Assembly (NCBI RefSeq): GCF_900128445.1
Contig: NZ_LT671417.1
Coordinates: forward strand, 1,412,769 to 1,476,768
Length of the DNA stretch: 64,000 bases
Direction of reading: 5' to 3'
Source: Thermophilibacter provencensis
GTDB lineage: Bacteria > Actinomycetota > Coriobacteriia > Coriobacteriales > Atopobiaceae
In this document: positions 52,062-61,682 of the stretch, piece after piece
Layout of the letters: the number at the start of each line of letters is the position of its first letter
How positions within the stretch are numbered: position 1 is the stretch's first letter
The notes under the pieces: model-generated
Databases searched by the model: none
What the model saw: only the letters and a program-made list of their open reading frames with translations
What the model was told of the DNA's origin: nothing
Program-made: the position numbers and the translations under genes

Positions 52062-53611
52062 GCGAGCGGCCCTGCGACCGGGAGCCCGTCTGCGCCCAGT
52101 CGCACCACGAGCGGCCGCGCCTGCGCGGGGTCCTCTTCGGGGAAGTCCGCGCGGAAGTGCGCGCCTCGGCTCTCCGTGCGCGCGAGCATCGCGGTGGCGA
52201 GGGCGCGGGCGGAGAGGGTGGCGTTCGCCACGCGCGAGGACCCGGCCCGCGCGTTCCTCTCGTCGAGCTCGTCGAGGAGGCGGAGCGTCTCGCGAAGCCC
52301 CTCGTCCGTGCGCCCCAGCAGGCAGCGCTCGCCCATGGCGCGCCGCAGGGCGAGAAGGGCCTCGCCCTCGCGTTCCGGCGCGATGCGAGAGGGCCGTCCC
52401 TTCTCGCCCTCGCATGTCCTCCCCGCGGCCCACTCCGCTGCCGCAAGCCCGGCGGCGTGGCCGAAGACGAGGCCGTTGGCGCTCGAGAGGCCCCCGATGC
52501 GGTCGGCGCCGTGCATGCCGCCGGTTGCCTCTCCGCAGGCGAAGAGCCCGGGCACGCCGGTCGCGCCGCGCTCGTCGACGAGGATGCCGCCGTTGGAGGC
52601 GTGCGCGTACGGGACGATGCGCACGCCCTCGTCCGGGCGGCGGCCGAACGTGCCCTCAAACCACGAGAAGTACGTCTGCATGAACTCGGGAAGGCGCGCC
52701 GGGAGGTCGTAGGACACCGCGGCGCCCCGCGGGCCGGCGGCCGCGACGGCGAGGTCGACCGCGCGGTCCGGCAGGCTCGCCGTGAAGGGCCCGTGCCCGC
52801 CGCGCGCGTCGAGCAGCCGCTCTGCGCTCGCCGCGCCGAGCCCCTCGACGTGTGCGTAGCGGAAGGTCCGCTCGTTGAAGACGACGTCTCTCACCGGCTC
52901 CACGAGGCCCGGCATGATTTGGATGAACTCCACGTTCACGAGGCCGCCGCCATGGCGCAGGGCCACGGCGGCGGCCGTGCCCAGCACGTCGGGCATGGTG
53001 AGCGTGCGCGAGAAGAGCCCGCCGAAGCCGCCCGTGGCGAGCACGACGGCACCGGCTCCGAGCGCGCGCGCCTCGCCGCGCTCATCGCGGAGGAGCGCCC
53101 CCCGGACCCGACCGTCCCGCTCGACAAGGTCGAGAAGCTCGCGGTGGGGGAGCGTCACAACGCCGGCGCGCCCAAGCGCCTCCCCGGTTGCGGCCCTATA
53201 CGACGCGCGGCCGAGACCGTGCCAGCTGCGGTGCGCGCGGTCGAAGCAGGGGATGAAGTCGCGCTCGTCGGGGTTGTCCGCCTCGAGGAGCCTGACGCCG
53301 CGCTGCCTGAGGCGCGCTACCGCGGGCCCGACGCCGCGCACGAGGGCGCGCGCGAGCCCGGGCAGCGCCATGCCCCTGCCCACCTCCAGGATCGCCCCGA
53401 CGAGGCCGTCCTCGTCCTTCTCGCCGTCCGGGCCGACGAGGCCGAGGCCCCAGGTGCCGGGGAAGAAGCTCGAGCCGGAGAACGTCGCCCCGGCGCTCGC
53501 GAGCCCCACGCTGGCGCCCGAGGCGGCCGCGGCGAGCGCGGCCTCGCAGCCAGCGATGCCCGCGCCCACGACGAGGACGTCGAATACGTGACTGTTACAT
53601 GCTGCGCACAT
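52058..53611 (-). CDS. NadB/fumarate reductase-like flavoprotein
   Basis: A 517-residue FAD protein related to L-aspartate oxidase and the fumarate reductase flavoprotein. The Rossmann motif is [20 protein letters not shown] at the N-terminus. The mid region [20 protein letters not shown] and [20 protein letters not shown] match the family. It may be the subunit-B-like anaerobic glycerol-3-phosphate (GlpB) type instead. ATG 53611 follows AAGGGAG. It lies against the his genes and splits hisF from hisI. Confidence 0.78.
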   Translation of the reverse strand: MCAACNSHVFDVLVVGAGIAGCEAALAAAASGASVGLASAGATFSGSSFFPGTWGLGLVGPDGEKDEDGLVGAILEVGRGMALPGLARALVRGVGPAVARLRQRGVRLLEADNPDERDFIPCFDRAHRSWHGLGRASYRAATGEALGRAGVVTLPHRELLDLVERDGRVRGALLRDERGEARALGAGAVVLATGGFGGLFSRTLTMPDVLGTAAAVALRHGGGLVNVEFIQIMPGLVEPVRDVVFNERTFRYAHVEGLGAASAERLLDARGGHGPFTASLPDRAVDLAVAAAGPRGAAVSYDLPARLPEFMQTYFSWFEGTFGRRPDEGVRIVPYAHASNGGILVDERGATGVPGLFACGEATGGMHGADRIGGLSSANGLVFGHAAGLAAAEWAAGRTCEGEKGRPSRIAPEREGEALLALRRAMGERCLLGRTDEGLRETLRLLDELDERNARAGSSRVANATLSARALATAMLARTESRGAHFRADFPEEDPAQARPLVVRLGADGLPVAGPLA

Positions 53612-53637
53612 GGGGCGGCTCCCTTGCCCCCGCGCGC

Positions 53638-53643
53638 TATACT
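53638..53643 (+). promoter_or_regulatory. Probable -10 box for hisI
   Basis: TATACT lies 22 bases before the hisI start, in the 53-base gap between the divergent flavoprotein and hisI. No clear -35 element accompanies it. A separate hisIE promoter is needed because the preceding gene is on the other strand. Confidence 0.4.
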
Positions 53644-53664
53644 GGGCGTGCGAGAGGAGGCGTC

Positions 53665-54039
53665 GTGTCCGAGATTTCCGTCGATTATACCTACGCGGGC
53701 GAGCCGCTCGAGGCGGTTGCGCCCGGCGCGGCAAACGTCCGGTTTGACGACCGCGGGCTCGTTCCCGCCGTCGTCCAGCAGGAGGGCACCGGCGAGGTGC
53801 TCATGGTGGCGTGGATGAGCGAGGAGTCACTGCGCCTCACGCTGGAGACCGGCACCACGTGGTTCTGGAGCCGCAGCCGCCAGGAGCTCTGGAACAAGGG
53901 CGCCACCAGCGGCAACGTCCAGCGCGTGCGGCGCGTGCTCGTGGACTGCGACGCGGACACGCTGCTCGTGGAGGTGGACTCGCCGGGCCCCGCCTGCCAC
54001 ACGGGGCACCGCAGCTGCTTCTACCGCGCGCTTGCCTAG
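53665..54039 (+). CDS. hisI: Phosphoribosyl-AMP cyclohydrolase
   Basis: A 124-residue monofunctional PR-AMP cyclohydrolase (no fused HisE). Zinc and substrate motifs: [48 protein letters not shown] and [14 protein letters not shown] 53665 has GAGGAGG 4 bases upstream. hisE follows after 69 bases and completes the second and third pathway steps. Confidence 0.93.
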   Translation: MSEISVDYTYAGEPLEAVAPGAANVRFDDRGLVPAVVQQEGTGEVLMVAWMSEESLRLTLETGTTWFWSRSRQELWNKGATSGNVQRVRRVLVDCDADTLLVEVDSPGPACHTGHRSCFYRALA

Positions 54040-54108
54040 GGGCGTGCCCCGGGTAGGCAAAACGAGGCAAACGAACCTGACGTCAGTGGCGTGAGTCGAG
54101 GAGGGGCC

Positions 54109-54426
54109 ATGGGTGAGAGGACCGCCGGCGTGCGGGATGGGAACATCGGGGAGACGATCGAGGGCCTCGCGCGCGTCATCCACGGGCGCCGAGATGCCTC
54201 CCCGGAGTCCTCCTACACGGCGCGCCTGCTGCAGGGCAAAGAGGACAGCCTCCTCAAGAAGGTGACCGAGGAGGCGACCGAGGTCGTCATGGCCTGCAAG
54301 GACCGCGACCACGACCATATCCGCTACGAGGCGGCGGACCTCGTCTACCATCTGCTCGTCACGCTCGAGCGCTACGGCGTCAGCGTGGAGGAGCTCGCCG
54401 GCGAGCTCGACGCCCGTCACCGCTGA
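54109..54426 (+). CDS. hisE: Phosphoribosyl-ATP pyrophosphohydrolase
   Basis: A 105-residue all-helical NTP pyrophosphatase of the MazG-like HisE family. SYTARLLQGKEDSLLKKVTE and EATEVVMACKDRD with YEAADLVYHLLV form the metal site. GAGGAGGGG lies before the ATG. It removes pyrophosphate from PR-ATP, the product of HisZG. Confidence 0.93.
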   Translation: MGERTAGVRDGNIGETIEGLARVIHGRRDASPESSYTARLLQGKEDSLLKKVTEEATEVVMACKDRDHDHIRYEAADLVYHLLVTLERYGVSVEELAGELDARHR

Positions 54427-54503
54427 GGTGCGCCCGGGACGCCCTCTTTCCCGATTCATCTCTGTGGAGCCGAGGTGGAATGGCCCCCACTCGCCTGTGG
54501 TAC

Positions 54504-54512
54504 TGCTAGTAT
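54504..54512 (+). promoter_or_regulatory. Possible extended -10 promoter for the NlpC/P60 gene
   Basis: TGCTAGTAT fits an extended -10 element (TGN-TATAAT type), 67 bases before the start of the secreted hydrolase gene. No good -35 is seen. Confidence 0.35.
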
Positions 54513-54578
54513 GACGAACAGGCATGGTCTCAAGACGCACGGGCCATGATGAAGGAAAGAACACGTAAGGAGCGTCCT

Positions 54579-55847
54579 ATGTCACTTCGCACGCGCGGCG
54601 CGTCCGTCGCCTCCGCAATCGTGCTGACCCTTGGGCTCGGGCTCGCCCCGATGCCGGCCCTGGCCGCCACGTCCGCCGAGCTCCAGGCCGAGCTCGACCA
54701 GGCCGAGGCGCAGCTTCACTCGCTCTACTCCTCCGCCGAGCAGGCCAACAACGACCTCGTGAGCGTCACCAACGACCTCAACGAGACCAACGCCCAGATC
54801 GATCAGCTCGAGACCGACATCGCCGACCAGCAGGTCCAGCTCGCCGACACGCAGAAGCAGCTCGGCAACCTCATCGCCATGCAGTACAAGGGCGGCGAGG
54901 CCGACCTGCTCACCCTGCTGCTCAACTCCGCTGACTTCAACGAGCTCATCACCAACGTCCACTACGCGAGCTCGATCGCGGACCAGAAGCAGGAGGCCAT
55001 CGACCAGATCAAGACGCTGACCACCTCGCTCGAGGAGAGCCGCGCCAGCCTGGAGGAGCAGAAGACCCAGCAGGAGCAGCTCGTCTCCGACCAGCAGGCC
55101 AAGACCGACGAGGTGAACGCCGCCGCGGCGGACGCGCAGGCCTACTACGACCAGCTCTCCGACGAGGTCAAGCAGGCCATTGCCGCCGAGGAGGAGGCTG
55201 CGCGCCGGGCCGCCGAGGAGGAGGCCCGCCAGGCCGCCGAGGAGGCGCAGCGCCTCGCCGAGCAGGAGGCCGCCGAGCAGGGGCAGCAGGACCAGGGAGG
55301 CTCCGAGGAGGGCGGCTCCTCCAGCAACGGAGGCTCCTCCAATGACGGCGGGTCCACCAACAACGGCGGCTCGTCCGACAACGGTGGCTCCTCCAACGGC
55401 GGGGGGTCCTCCAACGGCGGCGGCTCGGGGAGCGGCTCCTCCTCCGGCGGCTCCACGCCCACCGGCTCCGCGAGCGCCATGGTGGCCCGCGCCTACAGCA
55501 TCATCGGCTCCGGCTACAGCTGGAGCGGCTACGTCTGGACCGGCAGCCCCTCCAGCTCGTACTTCACCTGCTCGGGCGTCGTTGACTACGCGCTCGGCCT
55601 GCCCACCAACTCAAACAGCCCCGAGACCCTCTACTCGCAGGTCGTCTCGCGCGGCACCTACACCACCGACGCGGGATCGCTCAAGTACGGCGACCTCGTC
55701 TTCTATCGCTACGGCGGGCGTGCGCCCGGCCACGTGGGCATCTACGTCGGCAACGGCTGCGTGATCGACTCCGTCCCGGGCGGCGGCGTCCAGGTGCGCA
55801 GCATGTACTTCGTCAGCGGCTTCATGGGAGGCGGCTCCATCGTCTAG
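54579..55847 (+). CDS. Secreted coiled-coil NlpC/P60 peptidoglycan hydrolase
   Basis: A 422-residue exported protein. A signal peptide (SVASAIVLTLGLGLAPMPALA) ends near residue 27. A long coiled coil of the PcsB/RipA type (about 30-230) is followed by a Ser/Gly/Asn-rich linker made of SSNGG-type repeats (about 240-290). The C-terminal NlpC/P60 domain has catalytic Cys in SSYFTCSGVVDYA and His in APGHVGIYVG. It should cleave stem peptides during daughter-cell separation. AAGGAG precedes ATG 54579. Confidence 0.9.
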   Translation: MSLRTRGASVASAIVLTLGLGLAPMPALAATSAELQAELDQAEAQLHSLYSSAEQANNDLVSVTNDLNETNAQIDQLETDIADQQVQLADTQKQLGNLIAMQYKGGEADLLTLLLNSADFNELITNVHYASSIADQKQEAIDQIKTLTTSLEESRASLEEQKTQQEQLVSDQQAKTDEVNAAAADAQAYYDQLSDEVKQAIAAEEEAARRAAEEEARQAAEEAQRLAEQEAAEQGQQDQGGSEEGGSSSNGGSSNDGGSTNNGGSSDNGGSSNGGGSSNGGGSGSGSSSGGSTPTGSASAMVARAYSIIGSGYSWSGYVWTGSPSSSYFTCSGVVDYALGLPTNSNSPETLYSQVVSRGTYTTDAGSLKYGDLVFYRYGGRAPGHVGIYVGNGCVIDSVPGGGVQVRSMYFVSGFMGGGSIV

Positions 55848-55886
55848 CGAGCCCACCTGCCCGGAGAGCACGTGCGGGAGAGACAG

Positions 55887-55919
55887 CGGCCCCGAGGCGC
55901 CTTCGAAGCCTCGGGGCCG
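55887..55919 (+). terminator. Hairpin after the NlpC/P60 gene
   Basis: Perfect 12-bp stem CGGCCCCGAGGC (55887-55898) with 55908-55919 around 9 bases, 40 bases after the stop codon. No T-tract follows. It probably separates this gene from murJ. Confidence 0.65.
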
Positions 55920-55965
55920 TACGTATGGGGCACCCCGCAGGGCGGGTGCCGAGAAGGACGGTCAC

Positions 55966-57900
55966 ATGGAGCACGAGACAACCGACACCCCCGCGCGCGG
56001 CGCGCACTTCTCGTCTGACGGAGCCCCCGGGCGCCCTCTCCGGCCACGTCACGCTGTGGCGCCTCAGCCGGCCTCGCCCGATGACACGATGATCTACGTC
56101 GCGGCCGCCCGCGCCGGGCGCGTCCCGTCACGGCCGGAGCCCGGTCGTCCGGCTCATGCCGCGCAGGGGGAGACGTCCGCCTTCGCCCCGCTCGGCCGCC
56201 ACGCGGCCCGCCCCGCCGCCGGGCCCGAGCCCGCCGCCCCGTCCGAGGGCGGCGAGGCCGAGGCCACGGGCATCCTGCGCGCAGGGTCCCCCGGCGGGGG
56301 AGAGGACGAGGTGGCGAGCGAGGAGGCCGTAGGCCGCTCTGCCGCGATGATGAGCGGCCTCGTCATCATCAGCCGCATCACGGGCTTCATGCGCACCTGG
56401 GCCCAGGCGATCGGGCTCGGCGCAACCATGACGGCGAGCGCCTTCACCGTGGCCAACAACCTCCCGAACCAGCTCTACGAGCTCGTGATGGGCGGCATGC
56501 TCGTGACCGCGTTCCTGCCGGTCTACGTCTCGGCCAAGAAGCGCGCCGGACGCGAGGGGGCAACGGCCTACGCCTCCAACCTCCTCTCGCTCGTCGTACT
56601 GCTCATGGGCGTCCTCGCGGTTGCCGCCTTCGCCTTTGCCGAGCAGGTCATCTGGACGCAGTCGTTCAGTGCGAGCGAGGAGTTCGATGCCGGCCTCTCG
56701 GTCTACTTCTTCCGGTTCTTCGCCGTCTCCATCGTGCTCTACGCCCTCTCTTCCATCATCTCGGGCGTGCTCAACGCCGAGCGCGACTACCTCTGGAGCA
56801 CCGCCGCGCCCATCGCCAACAACGTGGTGACCACGGCGTCCTTCCTCGCCTATGGCCTGCTTGTGGACAAGGACCCCCAGCTCGCCCTGCTCACGCTCGC
56901 CGTGGGCAGCCCGCTCGGCGTGCTCTCGCAGGTCCTCATGCAGGTGCCGGCACTCCTGCGCCACGGCGTGCGCCTGCGCCTGAGGATCGACCTGCACGAC
57001 CCGTGCCTGCGCGAGACCGTCTCCATCGGCGCCCCCACGCTCATCGTGACGCTCGTCTCCTTCGCCACCACCTCGATCCAAACGAACTGCGCCCTCTCGG
57101 CGACGGCGAGCGGCGCCTCCATCGCCTACTACGCGCGCATGTGGTACATGCTGCCGTACTCCGTCTTCGCGATCCCCATCACCACGGCCATGTTCACCGA
57201 GCTCTCCACCTCGGTCGCCCGCGACGACCTTCCGAGCTTCGTGCGCGGCCTTGCGAGCGGAACGGGCAAGATCCTCTTCATGCTCGTCCCCTTCGCCATG
57301 TACCTCGTGGTCTTCTCGCCGTGCCTCGCGCGGCTGCTCGGGGGCGGCAGCATGGACGCCCAGGCCGTGGGTGACCTCGCCGCGTACATAGCGTGGCTCT
57401 CCGTCTCGCTGCCGGGCTACGGCCTCGCCACCTATCTCCAGAAGGCCTGCTCGGCCCTGCGGCGCATGATTCTCTTTGCGGTGGCGGAGTGCATCGCGGG
57501 CACGATCCAGATCGTGCTCTGCCTCTGGCTCACGCCCGTCTTCGGCCTCAACTTCGTGGGCTTCAGCTCCACGTTCTTCTTCGTCTCCATCGACCTCGTC
57601 ATCCTGCTCTTCCTGCGTCGCGAGCTCGGCCGCATCGGGATGCGCGACATGGTCGTCGCCTTCCTGCGCGCGTTCTCCCTCGGCGCGGCGGGCGCCGTCG
57701 TGGGCGGCGCCATCCTCCTCGGGCTGCAGGCGCTCGTGGGTCCGCTCGGCTCCGGGATAGCCCAGGCGCTCGCCTACGCGGTCGCCGGCGGCGTCCCCGC
57801 CCTCGTGGTGACCTTCGGGCTCGCGGCGGCCCTGCGCCTGCCCGAGGCGTCGTTCGTGACCGGCATGCTCTCGCGCCTCTCTCGTCGGCGCGCCGCCTAG
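55966..57900 (+). CDS. murJ: Lipid II flippase MurJ with long N-terminal extension
   Basis: A 644-residue MATE-like/MviN-family transporter that moves lipid II across the membrane. About 125 polar, Pro/Ala/Arg-rich residues come first and are probably disordered. The membrane core starts near MMSGLVIISRITGFMRTW and holds about 14 helices. VANNLPNQLYELVMGGML is the conserved early segment. Extended N-termini occur in actinobacterial MurJ proteins. The ATG has no strong ribosome binding site, though GAGAAGGAC lies upstream. Confidence 0.88.
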   Translation: MEHETTDTPARGAHFSSDGAPGRPLRPRHAVAPQPASPDDTMIYVAAARAGRVPSRPEPGRPAHAAQGETSAFAPLGRHAARPAAGPEPAAPSEGGEAEATGILRAGSPGGGEDEVASEEAVGRSAAMMSGLVIISRITGFMRTWAQAIGLGATMTASAFTVANNLPNQLYELVMGGMLVTAFLPVYVSAKKRAGREGATAYASNLLSLVVLLMGVLAVAAFAFAEQVIWTQSFSASEEFDAGLSVYFFRFFAVSIVLYALSSIISGVLNAERDYLWSTAAPIANNVVTTASFLAYGLLVDKDPQLALLTLAVGSPLGVLSQVLMQVPALLRHGVRLRLRIDLHDPCLRETVSIGAPTLIVTLVSFATTSIQTNCALSATASGASIAYYARMWYMLPYSVFAIPITTAMFTELSTSVARDDLPSFVRGLASGTGKILFMLVPFAMYLVVFSPCLARLLGGGSMDAQAVGDLAAYIAWLSVSLPGYGLATYLQKACSALRRMILFAVAECIAGTIQIVLCLWLTPVFGLNFVGFSSTFFFVSIDLVILLFLRRELGRIGMRDMVVAFLRAFSLGAAGAVVGGAILLGLQALVGPLGSGIAQALAYAVAGGVPALVVTFGLAAALRLPEASFVTGMLSRLSRRRAA

Positions 57901-57927
57901 CCCCGACCCGTTCCGAAAGGAGCCCCC

Positions 57928-59121
57928 ATGGCCCGCATCCCCGCAGAGGACGCCCTCGCCCGCGCGCTCGCGGAGCGCACCGGCACGAGGCCCGAGGACT
58001 GGTTCTGCGTCTTCAAGGCCCGCTACGGCATGCAGGCCGCCCTCGCAGCGCTGCGCCCCGCGACGGGGGAGGGCTCGGCCGTGACGCAGCTCTTCACCTG
58101 CCTCACGGCCGTCGTCCCCATCGTGGCCGCCGGACTCGCCCCCGTCTACCGTGACGTCTCCGCCCGCACGGCCTCGCTCGACCCGGAGCGGCTCGACCCG
58201 CCCGCCGGCACGCGCGCCGTGATGCTCCAGCACACCTACGGCATCGTCGATGACGCCGAGTCCGAGGAGCTCTCCCGGCGCGCCCACGCCGCGGGGGCCC
58301 TCGTCGTCGAGGACAGCGCCCACTGCGTCTGCCGCATGGCGAGAGACGCGTCGGGGGAGCCCGTCGCGGACGTCTCGGTCCACTCGTTCGGCGTCGAGAA
58401 GATCCTGCCCACGCACTTCGGCGGCGCCGTGTGGGTGAACCCCGCGAGCCCGCTCCCCGAGCTCGCGCGCGCCGTCCGCGACGCCCTCGCCGCGCTTCCG
58501 GCGCCGCCCGCGCGCCTGGATGCCCTTGCCCGGCGCTACCGCACCGAGAACCGCGTCCTCGCGCACCTGCCCGCAGGCGTCTCCGCGCCCCTGCGCCGCG
58601 CGCTCGTCTCCTCCGGCGCGATGGAGCCGGCCGTGAGCGAGGAGGAGCGCCGGGGCGCCCCCGCGCGCGGGCCGGTCCGCGCCTCCGCGTGGGTGTGCGA
58701 GCGCGCCCTCGCCGCGCTCGCCGGCCTCGACGAGGCCGAGGCCCTGCGGCGCGAGACGGTCGAGGCGTACCGCGCGGCGCTTGCCGGCGTCGACGGGGCC
58801 GACGCGCTCCCCGCCGCCCTCGAGGGCCCCTCACAGCCGCTCCTGCGCTACCCGCTCCTCGCGCCGGACACGGGCGCGGCGGATCGCGTCGTCGCGGGGG
58901 TCTGCGCCGCCGGGCTCTTCGCGGAGGCGTGGTACCGTCCCGAGCTCGGACCGGGCGTCCTCGACGCCGCCGCGTTCCGCGTCCCCGCGGACCGCTCCGG
59001 CCTTCCGGTCCACGAGCGGCTCGTCGCCACCTGCGCGGCCCTTCCCGCCGACGTCGGCGCCTCGGGCGCCCGCCGGGCCGCCGGCGCCGTCCGCGCCGCG
59101 ATTGGAGGGCTCGCCGATTAA
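57928..59121 (+). CDS. DegT/DnrJ/EryC1-type aminotransferase
   Basis: A 397-residue PLP enzyme of the DegT/DnrJ/EryC1/StrS family. The PLP Lys is probably K158 in SFGVEKILPTHFGG. VVEDSAHCVC supplies the cofactor-ring Asp. These enzymes aminate keto-sugars or similar precursors of surface glycans. The N-terminus WFCVFKARYGMQAALAAL is typical. GAAAGGAGC precedes the ATG, 27 bases after murJ. No sugar dehydratase is nearby, so the substrate is open. Confidence 0.75.
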   Translation: MARIPAEDALARALAERTGTRPEDWFCVFKARYGMQAALAALRPATGEGSAVTQLFTCLTAVVPIVAAGLAPVYRDVSARTASLDPERLDPPAGTRAVMLQHTYGIVDDAESEELSRRAHAAGALVVEDSAHCVCRMARDASGEPVADVSVHSFGVEKILPTHFGGAVWVNPASPLPELARAVRDALAALPAPPARLDALARRYRTENRVLAHLPAGVSAPLRRALVSSGAMEPAVSEEERRGAPARGPVRASAWVCERALAALAGLDEAEALRRETVEAYRAALAGVDGADALPAALEGPSQPLLRYPLLAPDTGAADRVVAGVCAAGLFAEAWYRPELGPGVLDAAAFRVPADRSGLPVHERLVATCAALPADVGASGARRAAGAVRAAIGGLAD

Positions 59122-59170
59122 CGCGCAAAATCTGGTGCCATAATCTATATTCCCAGATAGGTTTTTCGCG
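59122..59170 (+). terminator. AT-rich imperfect hairpin after the aminotransferase
   Basis: CGCGCAAAATCTGG (59122) pairs imperfectly with CCAGATAGGTTTTTCGCG (59153-59170). It is unusually AT-rich and includes TATATT at 59147. It may be a terminator with a T5 run or a promoter for the ligase gene that follows. Confidence 0.4.
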
Positions 59171-59296
59171 CTTGTCGAATTATGCGCGTTATTACCGGGC
59201 GGGCTTGCCCGACGTCGCGCCCCGCGCGACCTACGCCGTGCCCGCCGCTGCTCTCCCACCGTTCTTCTCGCCAGCTCATCCCCAGGAGGTTCTGAC

Positions 59297-60544
59297 ATGG
59301 ATCGCATCACAGAAGAGGAGCTCGCAGGCCGCCTCACGCCCATCGTGCTCGGCGGGGACATCCTCGCGTACTCGTACGCGCGCTGCTTCCACGAGGCCTA
59401 CGGCGTCATCACGACGGTCTACTCCGGCGTGGACGTCAAGGTGACATCCTCGAGCCGCTTCGTCGACTACCACGTCGAGCCCGCCATGTCCGAGGGCGAG
59501 GACGCGATCGTGGCGCTTCTGCGCGACCTCGGCGCGCGCCTTTCGGGCGAGGGGAGGGTCGCCCTGCTGCTCGGCAGCGCCGACTGGCACGTGCGGATCA
59601 TCTCGCGCCACAAGGAGGAGCTCGAGCAGTGGTTCGTCGTGCCGTACAACGACTTCGCCCTGCTCGACGACATCACGCAGAAGGGCCGGTTCTACGAGCT
59701 CTGCGAGGAGCTCGGCATGGCGTACCCCAAGACGTGGTCGTTCGACTGCGCGCGCGGCGAGCTGCCACTCGACCCGAGGGAGCTCCCGTACCCGCTCGTG
59801 GCCAAGCCCTCCAACTCGGCCCGCTACGACCTCATGGACTTCCCGGGCAAGGAGAAGGTGTACGAGGTGCACGACCCCGCCGACCTCACGCGCATCTTCG
59901 GCCTGCTCCGCGACGCGGGCTACGACCGCGAGCTCGTGGTGCAGGACTTCGTCCCCGGCGAGGATGACGCCATCCGCTCGCTCACCACCTACTCCGACGC
60001 CTCGGGCCGCCTGGTTGCGGTCTCGGGCGGGCGCGTCGTGCTCCAGGATCACTCGCCGGCCCGCATCGGCAACCCCGTGTGCATCCTGCTCGAGCGGTGC
60101 GACCAGCTCGTCGAGGACGCGCGCCGCTTCTGCGAGCGCGTGGGCTACCGGGGCTTCGCCAACTTCGACGCGAAGTACGACGAGCGCGACGGCACCTACA
60201 AGTTCTTCGAGGTGAACGTGCGACCCGGCGCCAACACCTGGTACATGGCGCTCGGCGGGGTGAACTTCGCCCGCCTCATCGTGGAGGACTACGTGCTCGG
60301 CCGCGAGCTTCCCTACGAGGAGGCATACCGCGACACGCTCTACACCCTCGTGCCCGCGCGCGTGGTCCGCGACTTCGTCTCCGACGACGGCCTGCGCGAG
60401 CGCGCCCTCGGACTCATCCGCGAGGGAAGGGCCGCGTCGCCTTTCGACTACGCGCCCGACACGATCGCCCACCGGTTCTGGGCGCACCTGCGCTCCGCGC
60501 GCCAGCACGAGAAGTTCGAGCGCTACCTCGGCAGGCGCCGCTAG
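59297..60544 (+). CDS. ATP-grasp carboxylate-amine ligase (D-aspartate ligase-like)
   Basis: A 415-residue ATP-grasp enzyme. LPYPLVAKPSNSARYDLM carries the ATP-binding Lys, ELVVQDFVPGEDDAIRSL is the hinge, and FANFDAKYDERD with FFEVNVRPGANTW holds the metal-binding Asp, Glu and Asn. The overall form resembles D-aspartate ligases (Aslfm of Enterococcus faecium) that extend the peptidoglycan side chain. CCAGGAGG lies 9 bases before the ATG. Location between a flippase and a FemXAB-type gene supports an envelope role. Confidence 0.75.
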   Translation: MDRITEEELAGRLTPIVLGGDILAYSYARCFHEAYGVITTVYSGVDVKVTSSSRFVDYHVEPAMSEGEDAIVALLRDLGARLSGEGRVALLLGSADWHVRIISRHKEELEQWFVVPYNDFALLDDITQKGRFYELCEELGMAYPKTWSFDCARGELPLDPRELPYPLVAKPSNSARYDLMDFPGKEKVYEVHDPADLTRIFGLLRDAGYDRELVVQDFVPGEDDAIRSLTTYSDASGRLVAVSGGRVVLQDHSPARIGNPVCILLERCDQLVEDARRFCERVGYRGFANFDAKYDERDGTYKFFEVNVRPGANTWYMALGGVNFARLIVEDYVLGRELPYEEAYRDTLYTLVPARVVRDFVSDDGLRERALGLIREGRAASPFDYAPDTIAHRFWAHLRSARQHEKFERYLGRRR

Positions 60545-60669
60545 GCGGGGCCTGGCGCCGGTGGCGGCCGCTGGGGGTTTCGCGGAGTCGGGCCGCCGGG
60601 CACGCCCGGTCGCGAAGGCTGGGTTAGGATGATGGGGAGTAAACGGACCGGGGAACGGAGCGTCGCCAG

Positions 60670-61680
60670 ATGCAGGTGAGAGAGCTTACGCGCGAGGAGT
60701 ACGAGCAGGCACTGACGGGGGTCGACCCCAATCCGCCGGTCGAGCAGCTCGGCGTCTGGCAGGACTACGAGTCCACGATCCCCGGCCGCTCCCACTGGGG
60801 CTGCGTCGCGCTCGAGGAGGGCGGCCGCACGCTTGCCGTGGCCTCGTTCCAGCAGTACGAGACCCACGGCTACCGCTACCTGCGCGGCCATCACGCCCCG
60901 GTCTGGGCCGAGGCGCCCTCGGCCGAGCAGGAGTCCGCCGCCCTCTCCGCACTCGCCGACTACGTGCGCGCGCGGGACAAGAGGCAGGTCTTCGCCCGCC
61001 TCGCCGTGGCCAACGAGCTGCCCGAGACGAGCCCCTGCCTCTCCACGGTGCCCTACGACACCACGGTGGTCATCGACCTCACCGGCGGCGACGAGGCCAT
61101 CCTCTCCCGCATGAAGCCGCGCGGCCGCCGCGACGTCCGCAAGGCCCTGCGCGAGAGCCCCGCGACCTGCGCGGACGAGACGGAGCTCGCCCTCGCCTCC
61201 TTCGAGGAGTACTACGACGTCATGCGCGAGACCGGAGAGCGCGACGGCTTCACCCCGGCCGCCATCTCCGACTACGAGGACATGATTCGCATCCTCGGGC
61301 CCGAGCACTGCCGGGTCTTCGCCGGGCGTCACGAGGGCCGGGTGGTCACGTGGTCCATCGTGACCATCTCGGGCAACCGCGCCACGCGCTACTACGGAGC
61401 CTCGCGCAGCGACACCATGCGCCTGCACGTGACCGACAAGCTCGTGTACTTCGAGTGCTGCGAGCTGGGCTCGCGCGGGCTTGAGGAATACGACCTCATG
61501 GGCATCGGCAGCGAGTTCTCCCCCTCGATCATGGGCCTCAACGAGTTCAAGACGAAGTTCGCCAAGGACGGCGTGCGCTCCGTGGCCCCCGACCGCGACC
61601 TGCCGCTCAAGAGGGCGTTCTACCGCACGCTCGTGGGCGTGCGCGACGTGCGCGACCGCCTGCGCGGCGGGCGGGAGTAG
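60670..61680 (+). CDS. FemXAB-type peptidoglycan aminoacyltransferase
   Basis: A 336-residue protein with the tandem GNAT fold of the FemA/FemX/MurM family, which transfers amino acids from aminoacyl-tRNA to lipid II side chains. Recognisable stretches: PPVEQLGVWQDYE, AILSRMKPRGRRDVRKAL and YDLMGIGSEFSPSIMGLNEF. The length is shorter than FemA (about 420) and close to FemX/MurM-like short members. GGAGCGTCGCCAG precedes the ATG. uvrC follows after 2 bases. Confidence 0.8.
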   Translation: MQVRELTREEYEQALTGVDPNPPVEQLGVWQDYESTIPGRSHWGCVALEEGGRTLAVASFQQYETHGYRYLRGHHAPVWAEAPSAEQESAALSALADYVRARDKRQVFARLAVANELPETSPCLSTVPYDTTVVIDLTGGDEAILSRMKPRGRRDVRKALRESPATCADETELALASFEEYYDVMRETGERDGFTPAAISDYEDMIRILGPEHCRVFAGRHEGRVVTWSIVTISGNRATRYYGASRSDTMRLHVTDKLVYFECCELGSRGLEEYDLMGIGSEFSPSIMGLNEFKTKFAKDGVRSVAPDRDLPLKRAFYRTLVGVRDVRDRLRGGRE

Positions 61681-61682
61681 CC

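Noticed and set aside
56128-58566. An 812-codon minus-strand open frame
   Set aside because: Antisense shadow of murJ and the aminotransferase; the translation is Glu/Arg/Gly-rich low complexity.
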